The position numbers and the translations under genes were made by a program. Source: Anaerolineales bacterium (GTDB lineage Bacteria > Chloroflexota > Anaerolineae > 4572-78 > J111). From it: a stretch of 64,000 bases of DNA. The notes beneath the pieces are model-generated. The model saw nothing but the letters and a program-made list of their open reading frames with translations. It was not told where the DNA came from and made no database searches. The stretch is from contig JABTUK010000004.1 in assembly GCA_015075405.1 (NCBI GenBank), forward strand, positions 1-64,000. The letters are read 5' to 3'. The stretch's first letter is position 1. Every line of letters starts with the position of its first letter. Of this stretch, positions 1 through 7,680 are shown piece after piece.

Positions 1-63
1 TATCTGCGCAAACCTGCGAAATCAGCGTTAATCAGCGTTCTAATCAAAAAGCGCAAAGGTGGT

Positions 64-180
64 ATTTTTAAATTATTGGGCGAATTTCTTGGAATTATTC
101 GCCCAATCTTTGCCAATTATTCGCCCAATGTCTTGAAAAGATTGGGCGAATTTTTTGAAACTATTCGCCCAATTTTTTTT
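64..180. repeat. Hairpin array of a 10-bp motif ending in a T-tract
   Basis: The motif ATTGGGCGAA and its complement TTCGCCCAAT occur five times, alternating in orientation, so several mutually exclusive hairpins can form. The last hairpin (about 141-172) is followed by an uninterrupted run of T and could act as a terminator for a gene left of the window. The array lies immediately upstream of the DUF366 gene, so an attenuator role is also possible; this is inference. Confidence 0.7.
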
Positions 181-202
181 TTTTCAAATATCCAGGAGCG
201 AG

Positions 203-772
203 ATGCAAACTCACCTTTTTACCGGACACCCTATCCCTTATGATGGCCGCCAGCTTAGCCCCCATTGGCTCTACCGCCAGTTTGATCTGCTGGGCAACGC
301 CATCGCTGCCTTCACCGGCCCATGCCGGGTAGACCTGAGCGAGATGGTAGACCTGGTGGATGTCAAAGCCGCCGCGCCGATCTACAGCCCGCTCATGCTG
401 CACTGTATAGCCGAGTTCTTCCAGACCGATTTGGAACTGGCCGTTTACCGCCAGCGGCTGTTGATAGTGACGGCCAAAGAACTGCTGGAAGAAATGACCG
501 GCCAGCAAGTTCAGCGCCGGGGCGATGACCTCTATCTGCCCCGTCGAGATGGCACACCGGGCAAACTGTCGGTCTCCATCGCCACCGTTAGCCCTACCTC
601 GACCCTGATCCATACCGGCTTCAACATCGAGACGGAGGGTACGCCGGTCCCCACCATCGGTTTAACCGAACTGGGCGTTGACATTCCCGCCTTTGCCGCC
701 GAGCTGCTGCACCGCTACGCCGCCGAAGTCCAGGACATCTGGCTGGCCAGGTGTAAGGTGCGGGCGGTGTAA
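203..772 (+). CDS. DUF366 family protein
   Basis: This 189-residue protein resembles the uncharacterised DUF366 family of bacteria and archaea. The conserved N-terminal part (PYDGRQLSPHWLYR, then a GPCRVDLSEMVDLVDV segment and APIYSPLMLHC) is present and the length is usual for the family. I chose the ATG at 203 because AGGAG lies just upstream at about 194-198; an earlier in-frame ATG at 155 falls within the upstream hairpin array and would add a low-complexity Phe-rich stretch. No biochemical role is established to my knowledge. It stands alone, with about 95 bp before the next gene. Confidence 0.72.
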   Translation: MQTHLFTGHPIPYDGRQLSPHWLYRQFDLLGNAIAAFTGPCRVDLSEMVDLVDVKAAAPIYSPLMLHCIAEFFQTDLELAVYRQRLLIVTAKELLEEMTGQQVQRRGDDLYLPRRDGTPGKLSVSIATVSPTSTLIHTGFNIETEGTPVPTIGLTELGVDIPAFAAELLHRYAAEVQDIWLARCKVRAV

Positions 773-866
773 AGCTGAAAAAATCAATATAGCGTTGACA
801 CGCAGGACTAAACTCGTTACCATGTTTTACAGAGGGAAGTAGTTATTACAATACCAGGGAAAACGG

Positions 867-1214
867 ATGATGAAAACACAAATTCAAGAGCAACTGGAAG
901 AGGTAACTCAGCGTATTGTCCAGGAATTTAACCCTCAGCGCATTATTGTTTTCGGCTCTCATGCTTACGGACGACCTACTCACGACAGCGATGTGGACCT
1001 GCTCATCGTGATGGAGAGCGACGAGCGGCCCGCCACGAGAGCCATGCGTGTTTCTAAACTGCTGCGCCCCCGTCCATTCCCGATGGATATTTTGGTTCGT
1101 ACCCCGGAAGAAATTCAACGGCGGTTAGAATTGGGCGATTATTTCATCCAGGAAATCATGGAACGGGGCAAGGTACTGTATGAGCGACCGTTACGTGCAG
1201 GAATGGGTTCATAA
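867..1214 (+). CDS. MNT-type nucleotidyltransferase domain protein
   Basis: This 115-residue protein is a minimal nucleotidyltransferase of the polymerase beta superfamily. The signature GSHAYGRPTHDSDVDLLIV (about residues 31-49) holds the GS pair and the metal-binding DxD, and a third acidic residue sits in MDILV. Such MNT proteins normally act as the antitoxin partner of a HEPN RNase and can AMPylate the toxin. Here a reading frame starting MSDRYVQEWV overlaps its 3' end at 1180, as a HEPN gene would, but is lost after about ten codons. The pair therefore looks decayed and MNT an orphan. The start may be ATG 867 or ATG 870. Confidence 0.8.
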   Translation: MMKTQIQEQLEEVTQRIVQEFNPQRIIVFGSHAYGRPTHDSDVDLLIVMESDERPATRAMRVSKLLRPRPFPMDILVRTPEEIQRRLELGDYFIQEIMERGKVLYERPLRAGMGS

Positions 1215-1353
1215 AACAAGATATTTATTGATCCTGGCCTGCTCCCACCGCAAACGCCCCGACCCCGGCCTGCTGCCGGCGTTGGAGCGGTATGGTATAA
1301 TTAATTGCATGTTCAGAAAAATCAGGAGGGGCTATGACGACACTCTATATTGA
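1180..1353 (+). pseudogene. Chimeric remnant: HEPN-like start joined to an 'ACSHRK' gene head
   Basis: The frame begins MSDRYVQEWVHK, which looks like the start of a HEPN protein overlapping the MNT gene, and then changes to LLILACSHRKRPDPGLLPAL, which looks like the N-terminus of an unrelated protein family (ACS-x-RK start, possibly DUF6884-like). Neither part continues into a full domain. A second, diverged copy of the ACSHRK segment lies at about 2058-2120. I read this as a deletion scar that joined the heads of two genes. The family names are from memory and tentative. Confidence 0.5.
1293..1301 (+). promoter_or_regulatory. Extended -10 promoter for the TumE-like operon
   Basis: TGGTATAAT is a perfect extended -10 element (TGnTATAAT), 32 bp before the ATG of the antitoxin gene. 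There is no good -35 at the right distance, which is acceptable for extended -10 promoters. A strong ribosome binding site (AGGAGGGG) follows at about 1324. Confidence 0.45.
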
Positions 1354-1663
1354 ACCAGTCCAGGAGGCCGGCGAAGTGCTGCCCTTGATTCAGTCGGCCA
1401 TTGAAAGTGAGATAGCCCGGCTTGAATTGGCGCTTAAAATGGCTGAGAAACGCTTGGGTCCATTCGAACAGAAATATGGAGTAACCTCGGATTACTTTAT
1501 GGCTGAAATGGTCGCAGAAGATTTGGCCGGGGGTGATGAGGAGTACGTTAGTTGGGCCGGCGAATATAAGCTGAAGCAGAGGTTGCAGGAAAAATTACGC
1601 CAACTCCAAGAGATCAGTTATGGTCATACAGACCTACTTCGCCCAGGTCAAAACCCTGGTTGA
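1334..1663 (+). CDS. Putative TumA-like antitoxin
   Basis: This 109-residue protein lies directly upstream of, and overlaps by 44 bp, a TumE-like toxin gene, which is the usual arrangement of antitoxin before toxin. It is mostly helical in appearance and acidic, with a Leu/Glu/Lys-rich stretch from about residue 25 to 95 suggesting a coiled coil. I do not recognise a DNA-binding domain. A near-consensus AGGAGGGG precedes the ATG. The antitoxin assignment rests on gene position, not on a motif. The overlap suggests translational coupling. Confidence 0.55.
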   Translation: MTTLYIEPVQEAGEVLPLIQSAIESEIARLELALKMAEKRLGPFEQKYGVTSDYFMAEMVAEDLAGGDEEYVSWAGEYKLKQRLQEKLRQLQEISYGHTDLLRPGQNPG

Positions 1664-2057
1664 CGAATATACCGCAGCCAGTTTTGTCCTTGAGGCCAGC
1701 GTCAATTTCGATATACGGCCTGGAAACCAGGGGTATTTGGCTGGCTCAATGACATTCCTGGATAATTCAGCGCTTTATTTCAAGGAGTTCATTGATATTG
1801 CCGGGGAAGCGATAGACAAGCTCATGTATAGTTATCACTATCAAGATGCCGCTCACCAATTGATTTTTCGCTACGACAATGCCCGCCATCAGCCTCCTTT
1901 AGCCTCAGCGGAGCACAAACATCTTCCAGAGGACGTGATTACTACTCCTGCGCCTACTCTGGCCGATAATATTAACCGAAATTGTTGCAACTCAGGGCTG
2001 GGTGTAACAATGGAATTCATTGGACCTTTTACAGAAGATGAGCCACTTGGACAATAA
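1620..2057 (+). CDS. tumE: TumE-like toxin (DUF6516), C-terminus frameshifted
   Basis: The first 115 residues resemble the TumE/DUF6516 toxin family: the segment YSYHYQDAAHQLIFRYDNA and then AEHKHLPEDV and APTLAD are characteristic as I recall the family. After LADNI the frame departs from the expected ending. One base further on, another frame reads REIVATQGWV and stops at 2007, which matches how such proteins usually end, so an indel near 1970-1978 is likely. As written, the protein carries an unrelated tail of about 25 residues. The toxin may therefore be inactive or the sequence may hold an error. Confidence 0.65.
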   Translation: MVIQTYFAQVKTLVDEYTAASFVLEASVNFDIRPGNQGYLAGSMTFLDNSALYFKEFIDIAGEAIDKLMYSYHYQDAAHQLIFRYDNARHQPPLASAEHKHLPEDVITTPAPTLADNINRNCCNSGLGVTMEFIGPFTEDEPLGQ

Positions 2058-2135
2058 ATCCAAACGCCTCCTGATCTTAGCCTGCTCCCACCGCAAACAC
2101 CCCGATCTCGTCCTGCTGCCGGCGATTATATATAC
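2058..2135 (+). pseudogene. Second remnant of the 'ACSHRK' gene head
   Basis: Translation gives KRLLILACSHRKHPDLVLLPA, nearly the same as the remnant at about 1222-1275; the two DNA copies look roughly 85 percent identical by eye. The frame is lost after about 25 codons. The two copies flank the TumE-like pair, so the toxin-antitoxin module sits between short direct repeats, suggesting duplication or insertion. Confidence 0.5.
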
Positions 2136-2219
2136 AGCGTCCTGATTTTAGCCCGTCAGGACTTCGCTCTCTCAGCGCGAGGCTGGAGCCATCGCGCTAA
2201 CTTTGGTCAGCCTTTGAGA

Positions 2220-2248
2220 ACCTATCCAAAAATCTGATAGGTCTTTTT
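2220..2248 (+). terminator. Rho-independent terminator
   Basis: A 7-bp stem, ACCTATC/GATAGGT, with a 9-base loop is followed by TCTTTTT. A second hairpin with the stem AGCGCGA/TCGCGCT lies just upstream at about 2178-2202. Together they would end transcription from the toxin-antitoxin region. Confidence 0.6.
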
Positions 2249-2366
2249 GCTGTTCAAAAATCAACCCCCTCAACTTCACATAATTCGAGAAGCGTGGTAA
2301 AATTTAGGTGAAGTACATTATGTCATCTTAATTAATCCAGAATTAGTGAAATATGGGGGTTCAACT

Positions 2367-3401
2367 GTGAAAAGTCATCCTCTGCAATATGTAATCTTGA
2401 TCGTTTTGGCCGTTATTATCTCGGTAAGTTTTGGTCAGCCTGCCCCGGCCGCCGCGCAGGAGGGCAATGTGTTCATCACCACCCCGGCCAATGGCTCGAC
2501 GGTAACTGGCCTGGTCACTGTGACCGGCGCAGCCGCTTTCCCGGATTTTTTGAAGTACGAAATTTTTCTCAAGCCGGGCAAAGGCGAGCTGCTGTGGGTG
2601 GCGACAACCTATGCTCCGGTGATCAACGGTAACCTGGCCCGTTTTGACACGCGCACCTATCAAAACGGCACGTACCAGATGATTATCCGCCAGGTGAACA
2701 GCGACAGCAACTACACCGAGTGGGCCGGCCCGATGATTACCATTGACAACGAGTTGGGCGCGCCGCTGCCATACCCGGAAATCGAGCCGAGCTATCTTTA
2801 TATGCCGGAGAAATATGCCCTGGTCCGGCTGAAAAACTGCTCCGGGGTTGACCTGGAATTTGATTACACCAGCCCCGATGGTTTTCGCAGCGCCGATGCG
2901 CTCAAACTCAGGGCCAAGGGTCAGGATACAACCTACTGTCCCTTTGAAGATTTTGTGCTCATCCCCGGCGAGTATCGCGGCACGGCCACCGGTTCCGGCG
3001 AAAAAGCCTACACCTATAGTTTTCAGGCGGAAGTGGGTAAAGTCTATGAATTGATCTACAACGGCGAGGGTGCGGGGCGTAACCAATTTATAGTCAATTA
3101 CATCCAGCCCGATAAACGCGCCAGCACCGACACCGGCGGCACGCAAGGCCCGGTTGAGGCCGTAGCGGCTGCGCCGACCCAAACGCCGGTGCCCTTAGCC
3201 GGGGCAATTGCTCCCGCCGCCGCAGAACCTGCTGCTGTCGCTCCCGTCGAAGCGCCGGCTCAAAGCAATTCCGTCTTGCCCGTCACCGGCCAGGGAGAAC
3301 CTTCGGTGCTGCCGTTTGTGCTCATTGGTATGGCTGTGTTGCTCTTTGTGGTCGGCGGTGGCGCGCTACTGGTGATGTGGCGCAGCGGCTTTTCGGTTTG
3401 A
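2367..3401 (+). CDS. Secreted surface protein with LPXTG-like C-terminus
   Basis: This protein of about 344 residues has an N-terminal signal peptide (hydrophobic stretch YVILIVLAVIISVSF, probable cleavage after AAAQ). An Ig-like/Bacterial-repeat type segment starting VFITTPANGSTVTGLVTVTG follows, then a beta-rich middle with two Cys (in KNCSGVD and TTYCPFE). A low-complexity Ala/Pro linker leads to LPVTG, a hydrophobic segment and a short basic tail (WRSGF), the layout of a sortase sorting signal. I prefer GTG 2367 over GTG 2346 because GGGGG lies just upstream at about 2354-2359. No sortase is in the window. Function unknown; likely displayed on the cell surface. Confidence 0.65.
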   Translation: MKSHPLQYVILIVLAVIISVSFGQPAPAAAQEGNVFITTPANGSTVTGLVTVTGAAAFPDFLKYEIFLKPGKGELLWVATTYAPVINGNLARFDTRTYQNGTYQMIIRQVNSDSNYTEWAGPMITIDNELGAPLPYPEIEPSYLYMPEKYALVRLKNCSGVDLEFDYTSPDGFRSADALKLRAKGQDTTYCPFEDFVLIPGEYRGTATGSGEKAYTYSFQAEVGKVYELIYNGEGAGRNQFIVNYIQPDKRASTDTGGTQGPVEAVAAAPTQTPVPLAGAIAPAAAEPAAVAPVEAPAQSNSVLPVTGQGEPSVLPFVLIGMAVLLFVVGGGALLVMWRSGFSV

Positions 3402-3428
3402 TGGCTTGACTTTTTTGATAAAAAACAG

Positions 3429-3462
3429 CGCCCCGGAAGGTAAATCCTCCGGGGCGTTTTGT
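3429..3462. terminator. Bidirectional terminator between convergent genes
   Basis: The stem CGCCCCGGA-GG/CC-TCCGGGGCG with a short loop is followed by TTTTG on the plus strand and has A-rich sequence before it, so it can stop transcription from both sides. It sits between the convergent surface-protein gene and the glycolipid-binding-domain gene. Confidence 0.75.
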
Positions 3463-3486
3463 TTTAGCTTTAGAATTTTTGCTGTC

Positions 3487-4056
3487 TCAACCCGCCCACA
3501 CCCGGCGAAAGAGACCCGGATATTCGACAACCAAACCGTCCGCATCCACCTGAATCTCGGCGCTAAAGTTGTCGGCCAAACTTTCAAAGCGATAGAGGCT
3601 GTGATCCGGGGCTTGCGCCAGGCAGGTGTAACGCTGCTGCGCGGCTGAAATTTGCAGCGTCGGGAGGGCAATATAGGCCACCTTGATTTCGGCTGATTGG
3701 CCCGGCTGCAAGCCCAAACGCCGGATGGGCAGCGTATTGGTAAAGGGGGTAGCGGAAATGTCAAGGTCAAGGCAGCCCTGCAATTTAGCCAGCGGCATGT
3801 CCGACTTATCGGTGCGCCAGAAACCATCGGCGTCTAAAGAAAGCAAGAGCGAGTGATACGTGGGGGTATAAAGGCTGACCCGGACCATAATAAAGCGATA
3901 GTGAGCGTCGCAGCGCACCTCATAATGAAGCCGGACCGGCTGCCCCTCTGCCACCCCGACGATCAAGCCATCAGCCGCAATCAAATCATTTTCCTGGATA
4001 CGGAGATGCTCCAGACCCGGTTCGGTCAGGGCCTCCCAAATAATTTGGCGCTGCAT
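3487..4056 (-). CDS. Putative glycolipid-binding domain protein
   Basis: This 189-residue protein resembles the putative glycolipid-binding family (PF06475, formerly DUF1089): an N-terminal IIWEALTEPGLEHLRI segment, a central YEVRCDAHYRFIMVRV strand pair, a DADGFWRT motif and the C-terminal DADGLVVEYPGLFRRV. These features and the length fit the family well. No signal peptide is present, so it probably acts in the cytoplasm. It lies 3 bp after a small membrane protein gene on the same strand and is likely cotranscribed. No enzymatic role is established. Confidence 0.72.
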   Translation of the reverse strand: MQRQIIWEALTEPGLEHLRIQENDLIAADGLIVGVAEGQPVRLHYEVRCDAHYRFIMVRVSLYTPTYHSLLLSLDADGFWRTDKSDMPLAKLQGCLDLDISATPFTNTLPIRRLGLQPGQSAEIKVAYIALPTLQISAAQQRYTCLAQAPDHSLYRFESLADNFSAEIQVDADGLVVEYPGLFRRVWAG

Positions 4057-4059
4057 CTT

Positions 4060-4239
4060 TTACAATGTATCCGAAAACAACATTCCCCCCAGGCCAATAA
4101 TGACGCCCAGATGGAGCAGCCACAAGCCGGTGGTCAAAAAAGAGAGGGCGGGCACAAATTGAGCAATGAAACTGATAATGACCAGAATTAGCCCGATAAT
4201 CACAGGCAGACCCTTGATCATAGCCATTTTGTCGAGCAT
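4060..4239 (-). CDS. Small two-helix membrane protein
   Basis: A 59-residue reading frame starts MLDKMAMIKG and contains two hydrophobic segments, about residues 9-30 and 36-54, separated by a short turn with Pro and Thr, and ends FSDTL. It ends 3 bp before the glycolipid-binding-domain gene, so the two are probably one transcript. I do not recognise a family. It is supported as a gene by its clean hydrophobic pattern and tight spacing. Confidence 0.55.
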   Translation of the reverse strand: MLDKMAMIKGLPVIIGLILVIISFIAQFVPALSFLTTGLWLLHLGVIIGLGGMLFSDTL

Positions 4240-4272
4240 GGGTGAATCCCTCCATGGAAGGTGTTTTGCTTT

Positions 4273-4350
4273 GCAAGACCGGGGACCGCAGACGGGAGAC
4301 CGGCAAAATGAGAGGACACACCCGGTCTTCGGTCCCCGGTCTCCGGTCAG
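4273..4350. repeat. Imperfect inverted repeat of a GACCGGGGACC-type motif
   Basis: Copies of GACCGGGGACCG / GGAGACCGG are followed by complementary copies (CGGTCCCCGGTCTCCGGTC). This makes a hairpin between hflX and the small membrane protein gene and belongs to the tandem-plus-inverted repeat architecture seen throughout this window. Confidence 0.5.
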
Positions 4351-5619
4351 TTAGGCTTTGGATGGTTGCAGTTGAAACGGCTGCACTACCTCGCGCAGAT
4401 GCTCCGGCACGTGGACGGTCAGCCGGGTGCCGTCGGCCTCATGGCTTTCGTGGTGGATAATGGCCTGCTCGTGCAGCAGCGAAACCACATCGCCCCGCTC
4501 GTAGGAGATCAGCAGTTCCATCGTCCGGTGGCTGGATTGCAGCACCCCTTCAATGCGAGCCAAAAGAGCCGGTAAGCCCTGACCGGTTTTGGCGCTAATG
4601 CCCAGGCTGTTGGGGTATTGGGCCAACTGCTCGATGGCTTCGTCCGGGTCAGCCAGCCGGTCAATTTTATTGAGGGCGACCAGCACCGGCGCGGTAGTTG
4701 CGCCAATTTCGGCCAGCGTATCGGCCACGGTAGCGGCCTGTTCGGCGGCGTTTTGATGGGTAATGTCCACCACATGCAGAATCAAATCTGCCTCAGTAAT
4801 TTCTTCCAGGGTCGCCCGAAAAGCCGCCACTAAATCGGTCGGCAGCTTTTGGATAAAACCCACCGTATCGCTGAACAGCACTTCAAGACCGCTGGGCAGG
4901 GCGACCCGCCGCGTGGTGGGATCGAGCGTGGCAAAAAGCTGGTCGGCAGCGTACACATTAGCCTGAGCCAAAGCGTTGAGCAAGGTGCTTTTGCCGGCGT
5001 TGGTGTAGCCAACAATCGCCACCACCGGCACCCCGGCTCGCTGACGTTGCTTGCGGTGCCGGGCGCGATGGGCGCGCACCTTTTCCAGTTCGTCTTTAAG
5101 ATGGGCAATGCGCTGGCTGATCTCGCGGCGGTCAACCTCAAGCTGAGTTTCGCCGGGACCGCGTACGCCCACCCCACCGCTGGCCCCACCGGCGCGACCC
5201 CCGGCCTGGCGGGCCAGGTGGGTCCACATGCGGGTCAAGCGGGGCAGGCGGTATTCATATTGGGCCAGTTCAACCTGCAACTGGCCTTCACGGGTGCGGG
5301 CGTGCCGGGCGAAGATGTCCAGAATCAGGGCCGTCCGGTCAACCACCTTGACCGTGAGCAGTTTTTCCAATTCGCGCTGCTGGCGCGGACTCAACTCGTC
5401 GTCAAACACAAATACATCAATCGCCAGCTCGTCGCGGAAGCTTTGTAGCTCTTCAACTTTGCCGCTGCCAATCAAGGTGCCGGGATGAATCGAGTCCAGG
5501 CGTTGATAGGTTCCGCCTTCAACCTCAAGGCCGGCGGTATCGGCCAGAGCGGCCAACTCCTCCAGCGAGTCCTCCACATTGAAGCCGCTCTGCCCATTTT
5601 TGGGCCGCTTCAACTCCAC
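4351..5619 (-). CDS. hflX: GTPase HflX
   Basis: HflX is a ribosome-associated GTPase that splits stalled or stress-damaged 70S ribosomes. The N-terminal HflX domain contains DPG-type features such as DSIHPGTLIGSGKVEEL and FDDELSPRQQRELE, followed by the conserved linker GVGVRGPGETQLEVDRR (about 149-165). The GTPase domain has G1 GYTNAGKST (about 204-212), G3 DTVGF (251-255) and G4 NKID (about 316). The listed start is the GTG at 5619, but the same frame continues upstream as LVERAFLVGV, which looks like true HflX sequence, without an ATG, GTG or TTG that I can find in frame. The true start is therefore uncertain. Confidence 0.95.
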   Translation of the reverse strand: MELKRPKNGQSGFNVEDSLEELAALADTAGLEVEGGTYQRLDSIHPGTLIGSGKVEELQSFRDELAIDVFVFDDELSPRQQRELEKLLTVKVVDRTALILDIFARHARTREGQLQVELAQYEYRLPRLTRMWTHLARQAGGRAGGASGGVGVRGPGETQLEVDRREISQRIAHLKDELEKVRAHRARHRKQRQRAGVPVVAIVGYTNAGKSTLLNALAQANVYAADQLFATLDPTTRRVALPSGLEVLFSDTVGFIQKLPTDLVAAFRATLEEITEADLILHVVDITHQNAAEQAATVADTLAEIGATTAPVLVALNKIDRLADPDEAIEQLAQYPNSLGISAKTGQGLPALLARIEGVLQSSHRTMELLISYERGDVVSLLHEQAIIHHESHEADGTRLTVHVPEHLREVVQPFQLQPSKA

Positions 5620-5741
5620 GCCTACCAGAAAAGCCCGCTCGACCAGAGGTTTGATGGTAATTAATTTGTCACTTTTTTGTGTAAAAATAAGCCAACTCCC
5701 TTGAAAAGATAGAGGATAGAAGATGGAAGATAGTAATTATA

Positions 5742-5840
5742 CTCAGTAGATCCAATTTTTGAGGACGCGAAGCGGGCACGCCCACGTGCCGAACGGAGCC
5801 GCACGTGGGCGTGCTGGCTCCTCAAATTTGGATCTATTGA
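5742..5840. mobile_element. MITE-like palindromic element, copy 1
   Basis: The element has terminal inverted repeats CTCAGTAGATCCAATTTTTG / CAAATTTGGATCTATTGA and an inner palindrome around GCACGCCCACGTGC / GCACGTGGGCGTGC. A second copy lies at 25616-25700 with the same ends and core but a shorter middle. No coding sequence is present. I infer a small non-autonomous element. Confidence 0.65.
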
Positions 5841-5842
5841 TA

Positions 5843-5931
5843 CTCCTTGCGACCCTACTACTTGCTACTCTGCTACCTGCGACCTTGCGACCCTGCTACT
5901 TGCGACCCTGCTACCCTGCTACCTGTACATG
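5843..5931. repeat. Short tandem repeat of a GCGACCCTGCTACTT-type unit
   Basis: About six imperfect copies of a 12-15 bp unit built from GCGACC(C/T)TGCTAC lie between the palindromic element and birA. The 349 bp between hflX and birA contain this array, the element and no gene that I can support. Confidence 0.6.
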
Positions 5932-5968
5932 ATACACACAATAAGCCCGATAAGCAACCCCTTTTGAA

Positions 5969-6814
5969 TTAGCGCAAGGTGACATCTCCGGCAAAAATCG
6001 GGATGGTAGAACCGTCGGCCTGGGTCAGTAGCAAGGCCCCATTTTCATCCACCCCGGCCAGGATACCATCCTGCCGCTGGCCTTCGCCGAGGAGGGTGAC
6101 TGTTACCGGCTGACCTATACCCACCAATCGCTCCTGCCACTCGTGGTGCGGCAGCTTGCCCTGGCGCAAGGCTTCGTAGCGCTGCTCAACGTTAAAGAGG
6201 AAGCTCTGCAAAATGGGCAGGCGCAGCCCACTCGTATCCCGGCCCATAATCATCGAAAGGCTGGTGGCTAACTGGGCCAAAGGAGGCCCGCCGCTGCCGG
6301 GCCGGCCCGGCCGGTCAGGTTCGGCCTGGGTTTGGCGGCTGAAATCCACATTTACGTTTAGCCCCAATCCCACCACCACCCAGTTCAGGGTTTCGCCCTC
6401 GATGTCCAATTCAGTCAGGATGCCGGCCAGCTTTTTGCCGTCACGCCAGACCAAATCGTTGGGCCATTTGAGGCCGGGAGACAACTCGGTATGCAACTCA
6501 ATGGCATCGGCCAGGGCCAGGGCGCACAACATGGTCAGTCGTTGGGCTTGAGCCGGGGCCACCAGCCCGGCGGGTCGAAACAGCAAAGACATCAACAGGC
6601 TCGACTCAGCCGGGGCGTGCCAGCTTCGCTCCAGGCGACCTCGGCCCACCAACTGCTCATCGGTCAGATAGAGCAGCCCTTCGGGTGCGCCCCACCGGGC
6701 CAGGTGTTTAAGTTCGGTGTTGGTCGAGCCGGTTTGTTCGGTATAAACCACATTTTGACCAAAAACATAGGTCGGCAACCCACGGCGAACCAGATCGCCG
6801 CTCAATCGAGACAT
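5969..6814 (-). CDS. birA: Biotin--[acetyl-CoA carboxylase] ligase
   Basis: This 281-residue enzyme forms biotinyl-5'-AMP and transfers biotin to a lysine of carboxylase carrier domains. The catalytic domain shows the biotinyl-AMP loop GRGR at residues 57-60, KWPND at 116-120, and GKKLAGIL with the biotin-contacting Lys near 127-128. The small C-terminal domain ends in LLLTQADGSTIPIFAGDVTLR. There is no N-terminal helix-turn-helix, so this is a monofunctional (class I) ligase without the repressor function of E. coli BirA. It is transcribed alone from a probable promoter at 6846-6873. Confidence 0.95.
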   Translation of the reverse strand: MSRLSGDLVRRGLPTYVFGQNVVYTEQTGSTNTELKHLARWGAPEGLLYLTDEQLVGRGRLERSWHAPAESSLLMSLLFRPAGLVAPAQAQRLTMLCALALADAIELHTELSPGLKWPNDLVWRDGKKLAGILTELDIEGETLNWVVVGLGLNVNVDFSRQTQAEPDRPGRPGSGGPPLAQLATSLSMIMGRDTSGLRLPILQSFLFNVEQRYEALRQGKLPHHEWQERLVGIGQPVTVTLLGEGQRQDGILAGVDENGALLLTQADGSTIPIFAGDVTLR

Positions 6815-6845
6815 AAAAACACCTTCTTTTACCTGAATGGCTGTT

Positions 6846-6873
6846 ATGATAGCCCCGCCCCTTCAATTTGCAA
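6846..6873 (-). promoter_or_regulatory. Promoter for birA
   Basis: On the minus strand TTGCAA and TATCAT are separated by 16 bp, about 30 bp before the birA ATG. Each hexamer matches consensus at four or five of six positions. Confidence 0.45.
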
Positions 6874-7004
6874 ATTCGCTTGTTAGGTCTCTCTTTGGTA
6901 AAATAAACTGTATCCTAACGATGAGGCGAAGAGCGGCGATGAATCTTCGCCTCGTCGTTTCTTGTCATACTGCCACATCTCTCAATTTCAGCAGGAGCAA
7001 ATTA

Positions 7005-7550
7005 ATGACTTCAGGAAGGCTGTATACCCCTTGGCGGATGAAGTATGTTGCTTCGACCCGCAAAAAGACCGACAGTTGTGTTTTCTGTACCCACTGGAAT
7101 GATAGCCAAGAGCGTGACCGGGAAAACTTTCTGATCTATCGCGGCCAAACCATGTTTGTAGTCTTGAATATTTTCCCTTACAACACCGGCCACTTAATGA
7201 TTTTACCTTGCCAGCACCTGGCTACCCTCTCCGAAATAACGCCTGACATGCAGCTTGAGTTGATGACCCTGACTACCTATTTTACCGAATTGCTCGATGA
7301 TTTGATGCACCCCGATGGTTTCAATATCGGCATTAATATTGGTCGAGCCGCCGGGGCGGGGATAGATAGTCATCTGCATGTGCATATTGTGCCGCGTTGG
7401 AGCGGCGACAACAATTTTATGCCGGTTATCGGCGAGACGCGGGTGCTGCCCGAAGAGTTGAGCGATACCTATGATCGAATTTTAAAGTGGGTGCAACAAC
7501 ACCCGCCGACCAGTTCAGGGCCAATTATCGGCGCAGATCATCGGTACTGA
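7005..7550 (+). CDS. HIT family hydrolase (Ap4A phosphorylase-like)
   Basis: This 181-residue protein belongs to the histidine triad superfamily of nucleotide hydrolases and transferases. The triad HLHVHIVPRW (about residues 123-132) is intact, preceded by GINIGRAAGAGIDSHLH, and a CVFC pair occurs near residue 26, where many members bind zinc. Length and the MKYV..CVFC start match Ap4A-phosphorylase-like HIT proteins common in bacteria. I chose ATG 7005 because GCAGGAG sits 7 bp upstream; the longer frame from 6837 adds unconserved sequence. Substrate is not determined by sequence; a dinucleoside polyphosphate is likely. Confidence 0.88.
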   Translation: MTSGRLYTPWRMKYVASTRKKTDSCVFCTHWNDSQERDRENFLIYRGQTMFVVLNIFPYNTGHLMILPCQHLATLSEITPDMQLELMTLTTYFTELLDDLMHPDGFNIGINIGRAAGAGIDSHLHVHIVPRWSGDNNFMPVIGETRVLPEELSDTYDRILKWVQQHPPTSSGPIIGADHRY

Positions 7551-7645
7551 AAAGTGATCAGTTTTCAGTAAACAGTAATCAGTGACCCGTAAAGCAGAAC
7601 CCAGTTTAAAAACTAATCACTGATAACTGATAACTGATCACTGCT
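7551..7645. repeat. Intergenic ATCAGT/ACTGAT repeat cluster
   Basis: Direct copies of GTGATCAGTTTTCAGTAAACAG-type sequence are followed by ACTGATAACTGATAACTGATC, the inverted counterpart. The structure can form a long hairpin between two plus-strand genes. Confidence 0.55.
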
Positions 7646-7680
7646 TGCTGGTCATTATCTTCAAAAAGAGGAATAGGAAA

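Noticed and set aside
161..613. Minus-strand open frame opposite the DUF366 gene
   Set aside because: It is a shadow of the conserved plus-strand gene and resembles no family.
2361..3182. Long minus-strand open frame opposite the LPXTG-like protein
   Set aside because: GC-rich third positions of the real gene create it; it has Arg/Gly/His-rich composition and no domain.
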